Below are positions 25,352 through 34,270 of a stretch of 64,000 nt of DNA, piece by piece. The stretch lies in NCBI RefSeq assembly GCF_040253635.1, contig NZ_JBEJGX010000003.1, positions 434,001 to 498,000 of the forward strand. The letters are read 5' to 3'. Below the pieces are notes generated by a model that saw only the letters and a program-made list of their open reading frames with translations, did not search any database and was not told where the DNA came from. The first letter of the stretch is position 1. Every line of letters begins with the position of its first letter. Both the position numbers and the translations under genes were made by a program. This stretch comes from Streptomyces sp. Edi2. Its GTDB lineage: Bacteria > Actinomycetota > Actinomycetes > Streptomycetales > Streptomycetaceae.

Positions 25352-26609
25352 TCATGTCTGAGGCGCGGCTTGTCGCCGGTAGTGACTTGTGCGTGATCGG
25401 GCTTGATGACGTCGCCTCCACTCGGACCAGCTCAGGCGGTGAGCCGCGGTGGACAGGGGCGGGACGACGAGCGGGATGAACAGGCGCTGGATCTCGTTGC
25501 CACTCAGCGGAATCAGGTCGTCGGAGGCCGGACGGGTGTGTTCGTCGGCGCGGACGACGGCGAGGACGGCGTGGGCGAGCATGGCGAGGGTGACCCAGCG
25601 GACCCAGGAGGGGTAGCGGCGGAGCTGGTGCTCGTCCAGGCCGGCCAGTTCCTTCTCGGTCTGGAATGTCTCCTCCACCCGCCACCTTGATCCCGCGACC
25701 TGACCAGGGTGGTCAGCGGACCCGGCCGGGTGGAGTGGCACCGGCAGTAGGCCAGTTCACCGGCGCGGCGGTTTCGGCGGTTGCGGCGGTTGCGGCGGAT
25801 CAGCAGATGCCGACGGCCTGGTCCGGTTTCGGCCAGGTCGATGACGGCCCAGTCGTAGAAGCGGTTGCCCTTGGCTCCCGCGCCTGCCGAGAGCTTCTGC
25901 CAGGCCCGCTTCGGTACCTTCGCCGCGAGCGTGTCGGCGCGGAACTTGCCCGCGCTGGTGGTGACTTCTGCCGAGCAGGCCACGGCGAGGGCATACCCCA
26001 GGCCACGTTCCTCCAGGGTGGAGAGCAGCTTGGGGTTGCCGCCGTAGACCTCGTCGCCGGTGACCCAGGCCACTTGGTGTCCGGCGTCCAGGAATCGTTC
26101 GATCATCGTGCGGGCCAGCTCGGGCTTGGTCGCGACGACGATGTCCTCGCCGAGTCCCGCTGCCCGGCAGCGGTCGGGGTCGCAGGTCCAGGACCGCGGG
26201 ACGTACAGTTCCCGGTCCACCGCCCGGTGGCCTCGGGCACCTGCATAGACGAGGTAAACGGCGACTTGGGAGTTCTCGATCCGGCCGGCCGTGCCGGTGT
26301 ACTGACGCTGGACCCCGACAGTGTGGACACCCTTCTTCACATCGCCGGTCTCGTCCACGACCAGTACCGCCTCCTGGTCGTGCAGGTGCTCGACGAGGTA
26401 CTCACGGACATCGTCACGGACGGCGTCGGCATCCCACGAGGCCCGGCAGAGCAGATGCTGCATGCCGTGCGGATTCACTTCCCAGCCCACTCTGCGATCG
26501 TCCAGCAGTTCTTGCGAGGCAGGTCCGACAACAGACCCAGCACCAACCGCCCGGCCCGAAGCCGTGGCTCGACCCGGGTGAACAGGCCCGCGATCCGCCC
26601 CATGGCCAC
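25352..26609 (-). pseudogene. IS701-family transposase with two frameshifts
   Basis: The best start is a GTG or ATG at 26609/26603 (VAMGRIAGLFTRVEPRLRAG). Three frames are needed: the N-terminus to TIAEWAG, then EVNPHGMQHLLCRASWDADA through VLVVDETGDVKKG, AWVTGDEVYGGNPKLLSTLE and FYDWAVIDLAETGPG, then VAGSRWRVEETFQTEKELAG to the end. The first break is one missing G in a G-run near 26490 and the second lies near 25710. The DDE residues (Asp in DETGD, Asp in GDEVYG, Glu in EETFQ) are all recognisable, so the inactivation looks recent or artefactual. Confidence 0.8.
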
Positions 26610-26726
26610 CTCGAACGCCTCCCGTCAACGAACGGGATCTATGCTGTGACCTGCGGCCACCGTCTCACCGTTACTCCACACACGTCACGATGATCAACGG
26701 TGGCCGTACCCGTCGGTGTTCGCACG

Positions 26727-27104
26727 TCAGTCGCGAACGAGGCAGAAAGGATGCCCTGCCGGGTCTGCATAGATCCTCCAACTGCGCTTGTCGTCGCCGA
26801 CATCGAGCAGTGAAGCCCCGAGTTTGAGAACCTGTTCCTGGGCCTGGTCGAGATCCTGGACACCCAGGTCAAGATGGAACTGTTGCGGGTGAGCGGGATC
26901 CGGCCACCGCGGCGGCTGGTGGTTCTCCGCGCGCTGGAAAGCGAGCACGAGCCCCGAATCGGTATGGAGGGTCGACCAGTTGTCGTCAAGCGCCCATCGC
27001 GGATCCCGCTGGTCCACCACGCCACCGAGAAGCGACAGGTAGAACCGGGAAAGCTCACGCACATCGGAACAGTCCAACACCACACACTGCAGCTTGGCGA
27101 TCAT
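26727..27104 (-). CDS. VOC-family (glyoxalase-like) protein
   Basis: 125-aa vicinal-oxygen-chelate protein: MIAKLQCVVLDCSDVRELSR, FYLSLLGGVVD, NWSTLHTDSGLVLAFQRAEN, FHLDLGVQDLDQAQEQVLKL and RIYADPAGHPFCLVRD. This is a complete single VOC module of the common actinobacterial type. Possible metal ligands include the His in QFHLDL and the acid and His residues near ADPAGHPF. It lies inside the inverted repeats of the IS701-like element, downstream of nothing else, and reads in the same direction as the transposase. Members include antibiotic-binding and isomerase-like proteins, so no substrate is assigned. Confidence 0.85.
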   Translation of the reverse strand: MIAKLQCVVLDCSDVRELSRFYLSLLGGVVDQRDPRWALDDNWSTLHTDSGLVLAFQRAENHQPPRWPDPAHPQQFHLDLGVQDLDQAQEQVLKLGASLLDVGDDKRSWRIYADPAGHPFCLVRD

Positions 27105-27319
27105 GACAAGCAGCGTAGACCAGCCACCCAGGGCTCCCTGACGTCCTTGATCACGATCTACAGCTGGAGTACCAGGCAACACCGCAGCCAGATGGTGGGG
27201 CACGGAGTGGACAGCAACGCCCATCACACCGCGGCACAGTGGGGCGCCCTGGCGGCCTCGGCGGCTTCGCCTCCCCACGCCGACGCGTACGGGATGGAGG
27301 TTCGGGAAATCCATGAGCT

Positions 27320-28147
27320 GTGGCTGAAATCGGTGAGGCAGAGGGCGATAGGCCCGGCGACGACGAGAATACGACAGGGCCAGTCAGCGAGGGCGAAGGG
27401 CGGCGTGGCGCTGACAGTTGGGATGTCGGGGAGCCGCCATCAGGATCGGCGGCCAATGCCGACGAAGAGAGACGGAGTTCAGGCGGTGAAGGGGATGTGA
27501 CGGGCTCTGCCTCGTTACACGACGGAGGAGACCCGCAGGAGCCGGATGCCTCTCCTGCATCACCGACCATGGATATGGCCCGGTGGGGAACGATGGCGGC
27601 GACAGTCATCACCGTCCTCGCAGCTCTTGGCGGTCTGATCCTCGGTATCAGGGCTGAGATACGAGCCACCGCTGACGAAAAGCGAGCCGTGAACGAGGAA
27701 ACGCGAGCGGTCAACGCCGAAAAGGAGGCAAGCGCGCGTGACACGTCGGTGTACGCGCGGCGGGTGGATTTCTATCAATACATGTCATCCCTGACGATCA
27801 TCAACGGTAGTTCCCGCGTCATGGACATGCGCCTCGTGCTGAAGAACCCCGACGTGTGGTGGGACCTCCAAGCTCTTCGGCCATGTCAGCAGTTCGACAT
27901 TCCCACCGGACTGCTCAAGAGTGCAATGTCCGCCAAAGAGCCAAGGGTGGCGAAGCATCTTACGGACCGAGACATGAACAGACTGCAACTTGAGCTTCGG
28001 GACCCGAACGGCAAAGTATGGCGTCGGGACAGCGGCGGGCTTGTCACTCAGGAAGGGGGCTGGGGCCAACCGCCCAAAGGCTTGCGCGTGGTGAGTAGCG
28101 AGCCGTGGAACACAAGGCCCGAGAAATCTCCGTACTGCGGAGACTGA
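27320..28147 (+). CDS. Hypothetical single-pass membrane protein
   Basis: 275-aa protein. An acidic, Gly/Ser/Glu-rich N-terminal region of about 83 residues is followed by one transmembrane helix (MAATVITVLAALGGLILGI, about 92-112), a charged coiled-coil-like stretch (EIRATADEKRAVNEETRAVN), and a C-terminal domain of about 130 residues containing SLTIINGSSRVMDMRLVLKN and LTDRDMNRLQLELRDPNG, which looks like a beta-sandwich. It is actinobacterial in style. I recognise no family name. GTG start at 27320. No close neighbours. Confidence 0.65.
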   Translation: MAEIGEAEGDRPGDDENTTGPVSEGEGRRGADSWDVGEPPSGSAANADEERRSSGGEGDVTGSASLHDGGDPQEPDASPASPTMDMARWGTMAATVITVLAALGGLILGIRAEIRATADEKRAVNEETRAVNAEKEASARDTSVYARRVDFYQYMSSLTIINGSSRVMDMRLVLKNPDVWWDLQALRPCQQFDIPTGLLKSAMSAKEPRVAKHLTDRDMNRLQLELRDPNGKVWRRDSGGLVTQEGGWGQPPKGLRVVSSEPWNTRPEKSPYCGD

Positions 28148-28418
28148 GGTCGCTTCGAGGTGACCGTTCGCTGGTTCCGCTGACGGCCGGCCCCGTGCGT
28201 TGGAGACAGCTCAGTGGGGAGTACGTCCCATCGAGGGGCCAGGCCGCGCCATTGTCTGGATCAGTTGATCCAGCGTTCCACAGTGATTGCGCTGCTTATA
28301 GCTCGTTACATAGGGAGCCGTTCGTGACCGGTCGAGTTCCGGTGCTGCCACCCACCCATTGCCGCCCCTTGAATACCGATCTTGGGTAGGCTGCACGGAG
28401 AATCCTTCAGGGGGTGTC

Positions 28419-28622
28419 ATGGCGAAGGTCACCATAAGCCTGGACAGTGATCTAGCGATCGAGGTCATGCTGTTGGCCGGTACCAAGAGTCCGCAGGACG
28501 CTGTCGAGTTGGTCGTCCGGGACTACCTGGCGAGGGGGCGCCGCACCGAGGCTCGTACCGGTGACGCCACCGACCAGGACCGCCTCTCTGACCGGCGGTC
28601 GGCGCCGGAAGAGGGACGATGA
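28419..28622 (+). CDS. VapB-like antitoxin, orphan
   Basis: 67-aa protein with a ribbon-helix-helix-like N-terminus: MAKVTISLDSDLAIEVMLLA, GTKSPQDAVELVVRDYLARG, then a polar tail. This matches DUF2191/VapB antitoxins, which normally precede a PIN-domain VapC toxin. No PIN domain follows; instead the next 640 bp hold a transposase-like scrap. The antitoxin is therefore orphaned. ATG 28419 follows a G-rich run. Confidence 0.65.
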   Translation: MAKVTISLDSDLAIEVMLLAGTKSPQDAVELVVRDYLARGRRTEARTGDATDQDRLSDRRSAPEEGR

Positions 28623-29266
28623 GCTCTTCAGAATGGGTTCAGTATGGCGGCTGGGAGTTGAGGCGGCCATGAGGCAAGGTCTGGCGCGCGGTTGATGATC
28701 TCGTGCCCGAGAACTGTGGGAGCGAATAGCCTCGCTCATCCCCGCCCGGCCGCCGCCGCTTCCCCGGCCGCAGGCCCAGATCGTTGAGGTCGGGGTGTGT
28801 GCACAGGCAACAGGCGACATCGGGCCGGTACCACCATGCCGAGCGCGGGAGTCACGCCGTCCGTGACAAGCACCAGGAACTCGTCGTCCCTGAGTCGGTC
28901 GAGGTTGCCGGCAGCGACACGTTCGGAAGCACCGATGGCTTGGACAATGTGCCGGGTCGCCGCTCCTTGGGTCGCAGCCTCGGCGTCGAGGCCGCCCGGC
29001 AGCCGTTGCCTCGCCCGGCCCGGCCGGCGCTCAGACGTTACGCCGTGTTACGCCACTGTCACCGTGCATGCCCTGCCCAGCGCGCCTGGACCACCCACCG
29101 CTGGGAAGACCACCCCACCCGCGACCCGCTATCCATGCGAGCCCCTAATATCATTTGGCGTCCTCCGACGGACGCTGACGCCCGCTGGGTCGTGCCCGCC
29201 GTCCAACGCCGGCACGACGGCTCCGCCGCATGGCAATGGAGTCCAGCATCGAGGAGAGGAACGTTC
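28623..29266 (+). other. Gap with an IS5-type transposase N-terminal scrap
   Basis: Around 28707-28790 the plus strand reads ARELWERIASLIPARPPPLP, which resembles the opening of IS5/IS1647-type transposases. No further homologous block is seen before the next gene at 29267. The rest is unassigned. Confidence 0.35.
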
Positions 29267-30811
29267 ATGCGCGCCCGGAGCATCGCCACGGCCACCGCAA
29301 CAGCATTGGCGCTGGTGGCCGCTCGTGACCTTGTCCAGAAGAAGCACGCATTGCTCCGGAACTTTCCCGTGCTCGGGCACGCCCGGTACCTGTTGGAGAC
29401 GATCGGTCCTGAGCTGCGGCAGTACATAGTGACCTCCAACGACGAGGAGCGCCCGTTCAGCCGCGACCAGCGCACCTGGATCTACGCGTCGGCGAAGGGG
29501 GAGAACAACTACTTCGGGTTCGGTACCGACAACGACGTCGAGCACATGCAGGGGCACGCCTACCTGAAGCAGCGCACCTTCGCCGGCACGCTGCCCGACG
29601 CGCACGACCCGCAGGCCCCACTGCCGTCGGCCAAGGTGCTGGGCGGGCCGCGCGGGCGCGCCAAGGCGTTCCGGCCGGCGAGCGTGGTGAACATCTCGGC
29701 GATGAGCTTCGGATCGCTCTCCGGCGCGGCGATCACGGCGCTCAACAAGGGGGCGGCGCTGGCGGGCACCCTGCAGAACACGGGCGAGGGCGGCCTCTCG
29801 CCGTACCACCGCAACGGCGGCGACCTCGTCCTTCAAATCGGTACGTCCTACTTCGGCTGCCGCAACGAGGACGGCAGCTTCAACATCGACAAGCTCAAGG
29901 ACGTGGTCGCCGGCGCCCCGGTCAAGGCGATAGAGATCAAGCTCTCCCAGGGTGCCAAGCCCGGGCTGGGCGGAATGCTGCCGGGCGCGAAGGTGACCCC
30001 GGAGATCGCCGAGATCCGCGGCATCCCGCTCGGCGAGGACTGCGCCTCCCCGTCGCGACACACCGCGTTCAGTGACGTCGACTCGATGCTCGACTTCGTC
30101 GAACTGCTCGCCGCCGAGACCGGCCTGCCGGTCGGAATCAAGAGCGCGGTGGGAGAGATGGAGTTCTGGCAGGAGCTGGCCACGCTGATGGCGCGTGGTG
30201 ACCGTGGTGTCGACTTCGTGACCATCGACGGCGGCGAGGGCGGCACCGGGGCGGCGCCGCTCACCTTCTCCGACTCGGTGTCGCTGCCCTTCCGGATGGG
30301 TTTCTCCCGGGTCTACGGCGTCTTCGCCGAGCAGGGGCTGACCGACGACCTGACGTTCATCGCCTCCGGCAAGCTCGGCCTGCCCGAGAACGCCGTGGTC
30401 GCCTTCGCCCTGGGTGCCGACATGATCAATGTGGCCCGTGAGGCGATGCTGTCGATCGGCTGCATCCAGGCGCAGAAGTGCCACACCGACAAGTGCCCCA
30501 CCGGCATCGCCACCCAGAGCCCGTGGCTGGCCCGCGGCCTCGACCCGGCCTCGAAGGCCACCCGGGCCGCTGTCTACCTGCGCACCCTCCGCAAGGAGCT
30601 GACGAAGATCTCTGCGGCCGTCGGCGTCGCCCACCCGGCCCTCATCACGGCCACGGACATCGAGATCATGAACGGCGACTACGAGGCCCGTACCCTGGCC
30701 GGCGTCTACGGCTACAAGGACGGCTGGGGCGAGCTCGGCCCGCACCTCGCCGAGGAGATCACCGCACTGCTCACCACCGAGCAGTCCTCCGACCGGAAGC
30801 CGACCGCCTGA
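29267..30811 (+). CDS. FMN-binding glutamate-synthase-like protein
   Basis: 514-aa flavoprotein of the glutamate synthase large-subunit central-domain family, without the glutaminase domain. It has a short hydrophobic N-terminus (ATATALALVAARDLV), then the barrel with VVNISAMSFGSLSGAAITAL, NTGEGGLSPYHRNGGDLVLQ, EIKLSQGAKPGLGGMLPG, VTIDGGEGGTGAAPLTFSDS and the FeS-binding cysteine cluster CIQAQKCHTDKCPTG. ATG 29267 is preceded by GAGGAGAGGA. Stand-alone members are membrane-associated in several bacteria and their physiological reaction is mostly unknown. It is not proposed as the cell's main GOGAT, because the amidotransferase half and small subunit are absent. Confidence 0.92.
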   Translation: MRARSIATATATALALVAARDLVQKKHALLRNFPVLGHARYLLETIGPELRQYIVTSNDEERPFSRDQRTWIYASAKGENNYFGFGTDNDVEHMQGHAYLKQRTFAGTLPDAHDPQAPLPSAKVLGGPRGRAKAFRPASVVNISAMSFGSLSGAAITALNKGAALAGTLQNTGEGGLSPYHRNGGDLVLQIGTSYFGCRNEDGSFNIDKLKDVVAGAPVKAIEIKLSQGAKPGLGGMLPGAKVTPEIAEIRGIPLGEDCASPSRHTAFSDVDSMLDFVELLAAETGLPVGIKSAVGEMEFWQELATLMARGDRGVDFVTIDGGEGGTGAAPLTFSDSVSLPFRMGFSRVYGVFAEQGLTDDLTFIASGKLGLPENAVVAFALGADMINVAREAMLSIGCIQAQKCHTDKCPTGIATQSPWLARGLDPASKATRAAVYLRTLRKELTKISAAVGVAHPALITATDIEIMNGDYEARTLAGVYGYKDGWGELGPHLAEEITALLTTEQSSDRKPTA

Positions 30812-30965
30812 CGCGCCGATCACGGCCCGCACCGCGCTCGCTGCTCCCCGGCCTGGCAGGCACCCGCCCTCGCCACTCCCCGGCCCGGAGCGCGCGCGTG
30901 GTGCCGGCCGGTGGCACCCTTGTCTTCCCTACTCCACGAACAGCCCCTGCCTAGGTGATCAGAAC

Positions 30966-31754
30966 ATGAGCGAAAAAGTGCGATTCCCGAGCGTCGTCGG
31001 CCCCGAACTGGCCGGAGCGATCGACCTGCCGGACGGCGAGATCCGCGGCTGGGGGATCTTCGTGCACGGATTCACGCTCGGCAAGGGCTCGCCGGCCGCC
31101 TCGCGCGTCAGCAAGCAGCTGGCACGCGAGGGGATCGGCATGCTGCGCTTCGACAACCTCGGGATCGGGGACTCCGACGGCGACTGGGGGGACGGTTCCT
31201 TCACCGTCAAGGTGCAGGACACGATCCGTGCCGCAGCCATGATGGCGGAGCGTGGGACTCCGGCAGACCTGCTGGTGGGGCACTCGTGGGGAGGCGCTGC
31301 CGTCCTGGCCGCGGCGGCCGAGGCCACCGGCGTCCGCGCGGTCGCCACGATCGGGGCGCCGGTCGATCCCAGCCACGTCGAGCGGCAGTACGACGCGGTC
31401 GTGGATCGCGTGCTCAGTGAAGGGGCGCACGAGTGGTTCGTCGGCGGGAGGACCCTGGTCCTCAAGCGTGCCTTCGTCGAAGACGTCCGCCGTGCTCACC
31501 TGCGGGATCGGATCGGCGAGTTGGACCTGCCGCTCCTCGTCCTGCATTCGCCGACCGACAACACCGTCGACATCGACAACGCGGGAGAGATCTTCCGCGA
31601 GGCACGACACCCGCGAAGTTTCGTCTCACTCGAAGGAGCAGACCATCTCCTGACCGCCCGAGGACAAGCACAGCGAGCCGCGCACATCATCAGTGCCTGG
31701 GCCGACCAGTACATCCACGGGTCAGGGTCCGCAGGAGACATCTCAGGTGGTTGA
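30966..31754 (+). CDS. Alpha/beta hydrolase
   Basis: 262-aa hydrolase of the bacterial BAAT/esterase-like group. The oxyanion region is GWGIFVHGFTLGKGSPA, the nucleophile elbow LLVGHSWGGAAVLAAA (Ser in GHSWG), the acid probably in LVLHSPTDNTVDIDNA, and the His in LEGADHLL. All catalytic parts are present. Proteins of this type are often fused to, or followed by, an OsmC domain, but none follows here. The start ATG at 30966 lies about 150 bp after the glutamate-synthase-like gene, possibly in the same transcript. Confidence 0.88.
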   Translation: MSEKVRFPSVVGPELAGAIDLPDGEIRGWGIFVHGFTLGKGSPAASRVSKQLAREGIGMLRFDNLGIGDSDGDWGDGSFTVKVQDTIRAAAMMAERGTPADLLVGHSWGGAAVLAAAAEATGVRAVATIGAPVDPSHVERQYDAVVDRVLSEGAHEWFVGGRTLVLKRAFVEDVRRAHLRDRIGELDLPLLVLHSPTDNTVDIDNAGEIFREARHPRSFVSLEGADHLLTARGQAQRAAHIISAWADQYIHGSGSAGDISGG

Positions 31755-31814
31755 GCACGCGCTCGGATAGGTACGGGGTCAGGGTCGCGGGCGGGGCGGG
31801 CTTCCCGGCGGTGG

Positions 31815-32570
31815 GTGGTCCAGGCAGGTCGGAGCAGGCTGCGCACGGTGGGTGATGACGGCATCCGCGAGGCCGACGAAGGCGGCCATGACACTGGTGT
31901 GGTGTTCCTGAGCAGCGTGCGTGCCGGGAGGGTGCCCTGTCGGGGGCCCGACGTGCTCGGGCTGCGTGCGACGCACAGCATTGATTACCACTGCGCCGAT
32001 GTGTTCGTCCCGGCGACGCACACGTATCTCGCCACGACGACGACCCCGGCCAACGGCGGCGCGATCTACCGCCTCGGATTGGTCAACATGTCCGCCATCG
32101 GACACACCGGTTGGGCGTTCGGTGTGGGGCGGCGCCTGCTCGATGAACTGAAGTCGGTCGCCGCGGCCAAATCCGGCACACCTAACGCCGCCGTCGACAC
32201 CGCGCAGTTCCACGCGGAGTACGCGACCGCCGAAGCCAAGCTTCGTTCGGCACGGGCGTGGGCGATGGAGGTCTGGCGAGGTATCGAAGACACCCTGGAT
32301 GCAGGCGAGTTGCCGAGTACCGAGCAGGACACTCTGCTCAGGCTGGCGCTCAACCACGCGACGTGGACCGTGCAGGACGTCGGTCAGACGGTGCACCGAT
32401 GGGCGGGGACGGCGGCGATCCGGCGCGGACCGATCGACCGGTTTCTGCGTGATCTCGGCACAGGTACCCAGCACATCACGTCGAGCCCCACGGTCCTGCA
32501 GAACTGCGGGAAATGGCTCAGCGGCGCACAACCCCGAGCGCACTGGGAATTTCTCGACTTGACGCCGTGA
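31815..32570 (+). pseudogene. Truncated acyl-CoA dehydrogenase-like gene (C-terminal part)
   Basis: From about residue 35 the reading is the middle and C-terminal alpha domain of an acyl-CoA dehydrogenase/flavin monooxygenase-type protein: GLRATHSIDYHCADVFVPAT, YRLGLVNMSAIGHTGWAFGV, QDVGQTVHRWAGTAAIRRGP and FLRDLGTGTQHITSSPTVLQ. The N-terminal alpha domain and part of the beta domain, about 150 residues, are missing, and the first 30 codons are unrelated. It is unlikely to bind FAD properly. The C-terminal signatures resemble the DszC/hydroxylase-like subgroup rather than beta-oxidation enzymes. Confidence 0.65.
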
Positions 32571-32603
32571 TCACCAGGTCGACGATTGCGCACCAGCACA
32601 AAA

Positions 32604-32628
32604 GGGAGCCGGCGTTCGCCCGGCTCCC
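32604..32628 (+). terminator. Hairpin after the acyl-CoA dehydrogenase remnant
   Basis: A 9-bp stem, 32604-32612 with 32620-32628, and a 7-base loop. Confidence 0.6.
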
Positions 32629-32690
32629 CGGATTGCATGGTGCCTGCTGCGACGCCACCTTTGACTGAGGACGGACACGACGTCCTGCAT

Positions 32691-32751
32691 CGTCCTGCCC
32701 TCCCTCCACCCACCGATCGGAGGGAGGGAGGGAGGGAGGGAGGGCAGGACG
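32691..32751. repeat. Large inverted repeat with a GGGA tandem tract
   Basis: A perfect 17-bp stem, 32691-32707 with 32735-32751, encloses a loop that includes tandem GGGA units (about 32719-32744). It is adjacent to the AraC gene stop and probably terminates both converging transcripts. The G-tracts could also form a quadruplex on one strand. Confidence 0.6.
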
Positions 32752-32764
32752 ACCGATTTTCTCC

Positions 32765-33745
32765 CTATGCCCGCAGCGTCTCCGAAGGCGACTCCCCGAA
32801 CCGTTGGCGGTACGCGAGTGAGAAACGGCCCGGGTGCAGGAAGCCCCACCGGGAGGCGACGGCGGTGACGGTGGCGGCACCCGGGTCGAGGGCCAGGAGT
32901 TCCTTGCGTACGCGATCCAGTCGGACCTCGCGCAGGTACGCGAGCGGTGTCGTGTCGAGGTGCCGGCGGAAGCCGTCCTGAAGGGCCCGTACGCCGACAC
33001 CGACGCATTCCGCGATCTCCGCGACCGTGAGCGGCTCGCCGGCATGTCCCTCGATGACCTCCATGGCGCGGCGAACCGCGGGCGGGGCGACGCGCGGCTG
33101 CTCGCCGAACAGCGCCGACGAGTAGTTGTTGGGCTGGGCCATCAAAAGCTGGGTCATGAGGAGCGATTCAAGCTGTTTTGTCACGAGGGGCTGGCTTGTC
33201 ATCCCACCGGGCCCCTCCGCCTCCCGGCGCATGAGGTCGACGATGTTGAGCCAGGACCGGGAGGCCGGGGTGGTGAGGTTCATGCCGAGCGAGAAGAAGA
33301 TCGGGCGGCGCACGGCGCGGCCGAGCAGACTGCCCAGGTGCGATTCCAGCGACGATCGGTCGAACCACACGATCAGTTGCGGATTGCCGTCACCCCAGCG
33401 CATGTCCAACTTTCCGGTCGGAGAGGGGACAGAAGCGAGTTCCGGGGAGGAAATGATCTCCTCGCGGCCGCAGGTGATTTCGGCGTAACCGGCGAGCGGG
33501 ATCTGGACAAGGAAAAAGCTCTCCAGATCGCCCGGCGTAATCCGGACTTCCGTTCCGTAATCGAGGTAATAGAGACCTGTCCGGTCGAAGGGCGCGCCGT
33601 GCAGCCGGGCGTCGAGTGTCGCCGAGCGCCGCATGATGCGCAGGTCATGCGGACAGAAGGCGCGGCCGACCTCGGCCCGCGCCTCCCAAATGTCTGTTGT
33701 ATGGAACCGCTGGTGATTTGCGAGGGGGGACTCTTCAGCGGGCAT
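32765..33745 (-). CDS. AraC-family transcriptional regulator
   Basis: 326-aa regulator. An N-terminal AraC-binding-like effector domain (about 1-200; IPLAGYAEITCGREEIISSP) is followed by a C-terminal AraC/XylS DNA-binding domain with two helix-turn-helix motifs: LTVAEIAECVGVGVRALQDG, then FRRHLDTTPLAYLREVRLDR and ASRWGFLHPGRFSLAYRQRF. ATG 33745 is supported by GGAGG 6 bases upstream on the minus strand; a longer reading to 33874 lacks this. It is divergent from the styA-type genes across 525 bp, so it is the likely activator of the monooxygenases in response to an aromatic inducer. The inducer is inferred. Confidence 0.9.
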   Translation of the reverse strand: MPAEESPLANHQRFHTTDIWEARAEVGRAFCPHDLRIMRRSATLDARLHGAPFDRTGLYYLDYGTEVRITPGDLESFFLVQIPLAGYAEITCGREEIISSPELASVPSPTGKLDMRWGDGNPQLIVWFDRSSLESHLGSLLGRAVRRPIFFSLGMNLTTPASRSWLNIVDLMRREAEGPGGMTSQPLVTKQLESLLMTQLLMAQPNNYSSALFGEQPRVAPPAVRRAMEVIEGHAGEPLTVAEIAECVGVGVRALQDGFRRHLDTTPLAYLREVRLDRVRKELLALDPGAATVTAVASRWGFLHPGRFSLAYRQRFGESPSETLRA

Positions 33746-34116
33746 AGGAACCTCCACCGCCGAGATGCGCGATCGGGACAGCAACCCGCGTGATCCGGAT
33801 AGCGCAGGTGATCTTGCCATACCAAGATTGATGCCTGACCGCCGCGGCCCCGAGAGAATCCTGGGAATCAACAATGCAGGGAGTGCCGGGCCGGACTGCG
33901 CTCGTCAAAGGCGGAGTCACGCCCAGCGGACGGCCCCTCGCATGCGCGCTGCGCGGATTACGCGCGACCGGCGCGGCGTGGGGCGCCAAGGCCGTACCCT
34001 CGCATGTCGCGGCACCCTTGCCGCTGCTGCCCCGGCTCGCCGATTCGGCCGGGCCTCGCTAGCCGGCCGGGTCACCCGGGTCCCATCCCCCGGTCCTACG
34101 GGTGCCCCGGCCTCCC

Positions 34117-34152
34117 GCGGCTGCCCGCCGGCCCCCTCCGGCGGGCAGCCGC
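34117..34152 (+). terminator. Strong hairpin in the styA leader region
   Basis: A perfect 15-bp stem, 34117-34131 with 34138-34152, around a 6-base loop, ending 118 bp before the StyA-type start. It could end antisense or read-through transcription, or act as an attenuator. The rest of the 33746-34270 gap has no gene that I can support. Confidence 0.6.
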
Positions 34153-34270
34153 ATTCCGCACAGCCGCCCCCCACTCGTTGGCGTCGCCACGTGCCGAAGC
34201 GCTGCACAGCGCACGGCACTGCAAGGTGCTGTTCACAAACCGCTCACCCCAACCCCCGGAGTTCCCCCTC

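Larger units (their letters stand above)
25322..27177. mobile_element. IS701-like element with terminal inverted repeats and a passenger gene
   Basis: A 23-bp perfect inverted repeat (25328-25350 against 27149-27171), extendable to 29 positions with two mismatches, encloses an IS701-family transposase pseudogene and a complete VOC-family gene. The left repeat ends 1 bp before the transposase stop, as expected for a terminal repeat. The element is about 1.85 kb, longer than ordinary IS701 members, and the extra length is the passenger gene. No target-site duplication was found. Confidence 0.65.

Noticed and set aside
29129..30832. Minus-strand open frame of over 560 codons opposite the glutamate-synthase-like gene
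   Set aside because: No recognisable domain, and the composition is that of an antisense shadow; the plus-strand protein has full family motifs.
32719..32744. GGGA tandem repeat considered as a CRISPR or microsatellite array
   Set aside because: No spacers and a unit of only four bases; treated as part of an inverted repeat. No CRISPR array was seen anywhere in the window.
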